A program made the position numbers and the translations under genes. 64,000 nucleotides of DNA from Escallonia rubra (lineage: Eukaryota; Streptophyta; Magnoliopsida; Escalloniales; Escalloniaceae): positions 290,412 to 354,411 of the forward strand of contig JAVXUO010001022.1 of assembly GCA_033065855.1 (NCBI GenBank), read 5' to 3'. Shown here piece after piece: positions 60,068-64,000 of this stretch. The notes under the pieces are model-generated. The model did not search any database and was not told the DNA's origin. It saw nothing but the letters and a program-made list of their open reading frames with translations. Each line of letters starts with the position of its first letter. Positions within the stretch are counted from its first letter, which is position 1.

Positions 60068-61301
60068 ATGGGAGCCTGTGCTAGTGCGCCTAAGACCTTG
60101 AAGGAGGAGGCGGAGGCACCCGCACCGGCACCGGCACCGGAGCAGCCAAAGGAGGAAACCACCACCGGGGTGGCGGAGGCGGAGGCGAAGGCCGAGGGGG
60201 AGGTGAAGGTGGGACAAGAAGAAAAGAAGGAAGAAGAGAAGGAGGAAGGTGGTGATGATAAAGAAAAAGAGAATGAAGAGGCGGCGGAAGAGAATAACGT
60301 GCAGTCTCTTGCTTCCTTGCTAAATGAGGTAAAAGGGCTTGAATTGTTTTTGTTTAAGACCTTTTGCTTCCTTTTTGTTTTTGCCACCAACATTCGAAAT
60401 GCTTATGTTCAGACAAGCATATGCACACGATCAGAGATTTCATGTTTGATTACTTTAAAGAAGTTCATCGGTCATGTGATAACAGGTACAAAGAAACAGT
60501 AACTTTCTTTGACCTCGTTATCTTTAAATTAAGAAATGCAAGCGAGATACATAAAATGTTATCGATGATTGGATTTGATTTTCGTAAATATTGGAGATTT
60601 GGGTCATACTGACGTAAATGTTGTAGATTACATGTACTCGTGGGCATATACCTACGTACGTAATCAATTAGTGGAGATCCGACTTTCCTTCTTCATTTGA
60701 TCAAATCAATTCATTTTGGTCTTGTTTCCACAACATTATGATATCCCATAATCATTGTCCATATTGGATCTCTCAAAGTTAACAATCCATTGACTCATAC
60801 AGCATTCAAAACTCCGTTCAATCGAACGATGGGTATAGGATTCATAACGGTCGTATTTCTTGGGATCCACATTAGGTTGTGATGGGGAATGCTTATTTTG
60901 ATACCGTTACATAATTTTTCATATTCTTATTTGTCGCTAAAAAATCATTATTTTATAAATACACTTTTTAACAATAAAATAAAAAGTTTTAGAAAGTATA
61001 TAAGGCATAAAAATAATTGCTTCCTTGGGTAATAGGAAGGGATAGCTTTTTTGTTTCTGAAGGGGCATTATTTTCCCAACTTCACTACTTTAATTTGTTA
61101 TTTCAGAAGGAAGCACCTAAGGACGAGGGAGCCTCCCAATCAGAAGTGGCTCCTAAGGAAGAAGAACCCAACGCTGAAGCACTTCCAGCTTCAGATGCCG
61201 TTGCTCCGGCAACGCCTGAACCCGAGAAGGAACCCGCGGTTGCCCCAGAAGTCGTCGCTGAAGAGGAGAAGGTAACAGAAGCGACCACTGAACAGAAGTA
61301 A
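60068..61301 (+). CDS. Small acidic protein, probable N-myristoylation
   Basis: Two exons, 60068-60328 and 61107-61301, GT..AG, phase 0, 151 residues. It begins MGACASAPKTL: Gly2 and Cys4 are a classic myristoylation plus palmitoylation pattern, which would place it at the plasma membrane. The rest is disordered in composition, rich in Glu, Ala, Lys and Pro. An AP repeat lies near residues 17-24 and EEKKEEEKEE near 50-59. There is no catalytic domain. A short hydrophobic patch, SLASLLNE, ends exon 1. I do not recognise a named family; similar plant proteins are usually annotated as uncharacterised. The upstream reading frame is open but has no ATG, so the start is secure. A TATA box and the start of a 3' UTR are visible. 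Confidence 0.8.
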
Positions 61302-62320
61302 AGAGCTTTTCAATCTGCAAATGATGTAAGGGTGGTCACTGGGGGCTTAAGATCTCAACACTGGGTTATCACTGGGATTTAGGATCTGTTATGGAGCAAT
61401 TAAAGGCAGCTGTGGTTGAATATTCTGTTGAAATGATTTGTCTCATTGTCTGTTTCCCTTGTTTTCTCACCCCCATTGTCTTGTTCTCTACAGTATTCAT
61501 GTTTTTTTTCTTCTAATTCAATAATCTGCATAGACTCTAAGATTCAGTGTTACTCTCAAATTTGTTTAATTTTTTATTTTTGACAAAGGAGCGATTTGAT
61601 TTTCCGGATGAAGTACATTCTCATTGAATGGCCAGCGAAATAAAAGGAGCGGCTTACATCAATTTCTTAAAATTAGATTGCATTGGATTCAAAATCTTAG
61701 ACGGACCAAAAAGAAAAAAAAAAAGGAGAGAACAGTTTGGATTAATCCAAACTGTCATCCATAAGGGCATTTATTTTGAAAGGCTGGCTAAGTAAAGATG
61801 TTTATAAAAGTTGCCATATAATTAGCACGAATGAACTTTATCATCATGGTTACCACAGAACTAAAAACTATGATCCAAGTTGAAAATAGTATAAAAAGGG
61901 ATGACTTATTTATACTATCTAAAAGATATGGATAAGTGTTAATTTTTATCGAACTAAAACATATAGAAGTTGGGAAATGATTGATATACACATTTTACCA
62001 ATGAAAACAATAATCCCCCCGTTCAATTGCTCGCCCTTTCCACCATGAATGCAGTGCCCCAAGTAAGGTAGAGCCGTATAAGAAAGCTTGTGGTTATCAG
62101 TTTTGTCTCTCTGTAGTGAAACATCAATTTTGATTAAGTGGAAAATAAAAAATCCAGCTACTAGATTATGTCATAATGCATATTTCCACGTTCCGTCGTA
62201 CGTAATATCTGCGAATTTAACCTTTTGTCATCATCTCGACCACTGTTGAAAGTAATACACCAGCAGCAACCATATATTGCCTATATATTGTCCAGCAGCG
62301 ACTCGTAGAGGTACATGCAC
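61302..62320. other. 3' UTR of the acidic-protein gene, then intergenic
   Basis: The first 250 bp resemble a 3' UTR, with ATTCAATAAT near 61515. The rest is AT-rich, with no gene recognised. Confidence 0.45.
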
Positions 62321-62450
62321 ATACTGGCACGCAGCTGTTTATAAGAGCTTGCTGGTAAGTCTGTGTACTAGACTGCAGATATTGGCACGTAGTTATTTAT
62401 AAGAGTTTACTGGTTAGTCAATATAATAGACTGCAGATATTGGCACATGA
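62320..62450 (+). repeat. Tandem repeat, period about 68 bp
   Basis: TGGCACGCAGCTGTTTATAA, GCTTGCTGGTAAGTC and TAGACTGCAG in the first unit reappear as TGGCACGTAGTTATTTATAA, GTTTACTGGTTAGTC and TAGACTGCAG in the second. A third unit starts with ATATTGGCACA. It lies just upstream of the WAT1-related remnant. Confidence 0.75.
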
Positions 62451-62815
62451 TCATCCTCTTCTTCATTTTTCAAAACTTGATAGACGTGCGGGAGAGAAAT
62501 GTCTAACTCGAAAGTTCTGGTCATATACATCTTCTAATGTCTTAACGGGACTGACTAAGTTGAGTCAGAGATACCCATGTCATTATTCCAGCACTGCTCT
62601 GATAGCTGTGATGGGATCACTCCAAGGTGTTGTTTTTACTCTTTACTTGGAGAGAGATTGGAGCCAATGGAGGTTGGACCGGGACATTAGACTCTTCTCG
62701 GTTGGTTACACAGTATATCGCGTTATAATCACTATTGTACATCTTGGCCTCGTAAAAGCCACAAACTTGTGCACTGAATTACTTCTTTCGTTTTTTATTT
62801 GTCACATGCTTGCAG

Positions 62816-62967
62816 GATACAGGGGCATCATGACTAACCGTAATCGTCATCATGTGGTGTGTACGTATGAGAGTCCCCTTATCTGTATTGAGTTTTAACC
62901 CTCTGATACTTGTTCTTGTAGCCATTGCTAGATCTCTTTTATTAAACAAGAAGTTGCACTTCGGAAG
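62816..62967 (+). pseudogene. Decayed duplicate of the WAT1 exon
   Basis: It is exactly 152 nt with acceptor TGCAG and donor GGTACG, the same length and phase as the good exon at 63538-63689. It reads DTGAS, stop, then MWCVRMRVPLSV, FNPLILVLVAIA and LNKKLHFG. Only one stop breaks it, so the duplication is not ancient. Confidence 0.85.
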
Positions 62968-63365
62968 GTACGTACATTGCATATCTCTCTCCTTCTCATA
63001 CCACTGGTTTCTAACCCTCTGATACTTGTTAGAGTATCAACTTCCAAGTTATAAACAAAAAGTATATTTACAATATACTTTTCTATGACATTCCTAGCTG
63101 ATAAAAAAAAATAGCTAGTGAAGTGAGACAAATATATAAACGGTGTCTCTGGTACCACTCTTATCGTGACCAACTCCGTGCATTGCTTTGCAACATTGAA
63201 CTCTACACACCGACTGCCAAAATGACTGCCCACGTATAAAACTTTTTCCATACCTCATTTGCGTTAGAATGGTTCGACAAAATGTACTAGAAAATAAAAA
63301 ACAAGTTATACATTCTAAAAGTGTAATATATAATTTTCTATGGATCCATTGTATATACTTTCTCA

Positions 63366-63428
63366 TACAATGAGTATCACGTGCATTGCACGAGCGTGCA
63401 ACGAGTGTTGCACGTGATACTCATTGTA
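63366..63428. repeat. Nested palindrome with 20-bp perfect arms
   Basis: TACAATGAGTATCACGTGCA (63366-63385) is exactly complemented at 63409-63428. The 23-nt loop itself contains TTGCACG/CGTGCAA. Each arm carries a CACGTG core. It lies in the intron before the intact WAT1-like exon. Confidence 0.9.
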
Positions 63429-63689
63429 ATTTTTGTAACGGGAGGGATTTTTTTACAACTACCCTAAATCATATGGGTATTTTACGCAATTATCCCAATT
63501 TTTAATATAGGGTTCTCATATCATAAACTTTTTGTAGGGAGTTCTGGCTTCCGGAGTGATGTTTACCTTAATTGCATGGTGTGTACACATGAGAGGTCCC
63601 CTATTTGTATCAATCTTTAACCCTCTGATGCTTGTTGTAGTAGCCATCCTTGGATCTTTGACCTTGAATGAGAGGTTGCACCTTGGAAG

Positions 63690-64000
63690 GTATTTAGCTT
63701 TAACTTTTCATTGCCCTAAATAAAAGTAAGACTATCTAGGGTGGGTTTGATACACTTTTTTTTTTCAGTTTTGAAAATTGGAAAAAAAAAGTGCGTTTGG
63801 TAATCATATTTTTTTTTCCTTCTTCAAATTAAAAAATCAGTTTTTAAACTGAAGAGTAAAAAAAAAACCTCCAAAAACTGGTTTTTTTTTTTAGACCACC
63901 ACCACCACCCTCCCACCGTCGGCAGTCACCTCAGGCGACCACCGCCGGCCGCTGGCAGCCGCCGGCGACTGCCGGCAGCCACCTCCAGCCACAGCCGGCA
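63690..64000. other. Intron-like, A/T-run and then GC-rich low complexity
   Basis: After the exon donor the sequence shows poly-T and poly-A runs with a GTGCGTTTGGTAA phrase typical of Harbinger-like MITE ends. It ends in CCACC/GCCGGC repeats at the window edge. No coding region recognised. Confidence 0.35.

Larger units (their letters stand above)
62551..63689 (+). pseudogene. WAT1-related (EamA/MtN21-type) transporter remnant
   Basis: Three exon-like blocks are seen. Block A (from about 62551 to 62712) reads LSQRYPCHYSSTALIAVMGS ... LYLERDWSQWRLDRDIRLFS and ends GYT with a GT donor. Block C (63538-63689) reads GVLASGVMFTLIAWCVHMRG, PLFVSIFNPLMLVVVAI and LNERLHLG. These are the adjacent segments of plant WAT1-like membrane transporters. 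Block B (62816-62967) is a worn second copy of block C with an in-frame TGA. The N-terminal exons (the first EamA repeat) are absent upstream, so the gene is 5'-truncated here. Further exons may lie beyond the window. A-to-C splicing would keep the frame. Confidence 0.8.

Overview
The window is nuclear DNA of a flowering plant, most likely a eudicot. The genes have spliced exons with GT..AG introns, AT-rich introns and intergenic DNA, a plant-type actin with a leader intron, a cytosolic fructose-1,6-bisphosphatase with 12 coding exons, a serine decarboxylase, a plant vacuolar iron transporter-like gene and a trihelix factor. Plant transposon families (MULE, hAT-like, Stowaway, Ty3 and Copia LTR elements, an Au-type SINE) sit between and inside the genes. 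The species cannot be fixed from sequence alone.

Layout. 1-1.6 kb: a promoter-like stretch with telo-box motifs and a MULE-type element with long terminal inverted repeats (TIRs). 1.66-6.2 kb (+): serine decarboxylase (SDC), five exons, a hAT-like MITE in intron 1. 6.2-11.1 kb: the 3' end and downstream flank of SDC copied about three times in tandem, including a small SDC pseudogene. 14.5-15.2 kb (-): vacuolar iron transporter-like gene. 18.3-30.1 kb (-): QCR6, the hinge subunit of mitochondrial complex III. It is only 71 residues but is spread over about 12 kb because one intron (9.3 kb) holds a TIR element with a nested MITE, a SINE and a complete LTR retrotransposon. 31.7-36.1 kb: repeat island with a hAT-type element, a Copia-type solo LTR and two families of degenerate tandem repeats. 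37.1-40.3 kb (+): actin. 41.7-45.2 kb (+): cytosolic FBPase. 46.0-47.9 kb: a Stowaway MITE split by a Pack-MULE that carries part of a subtilase gene. 49.2-53.1 kb (+): a trihelix pseudogene followed by an intact trihelix gene. 54.3-55.5 kb: a LINE-like retroposed element. 57.7-58.3 kb (-): two phase-compatible exons of an unrecognised gene. 60.1-61.3 kb (+): a small acidic, probably N-myristoylated protein. 62.5-63.7 kb (+): remnant of a WAT1-related transporter with a duplicated exon.

The genes do not form a pathway or cluster. SDC makes ethanolamine, FBPase serves sucrose synthesis, QCR6 serves respiration, the VIT-like protein stores iron, and actin is cytoskeletal. They look like ordinary housekeeping neighbours. 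The distinctive content is the transposon history: nested insertions datable by their target-site duplications, a captured protease fragment, local tandem duplication of a gene end, and a tiny gene inflated by insertions. I saw no CRISPR array, no rRNA or tRNA gene and no biosynthetic cluster.
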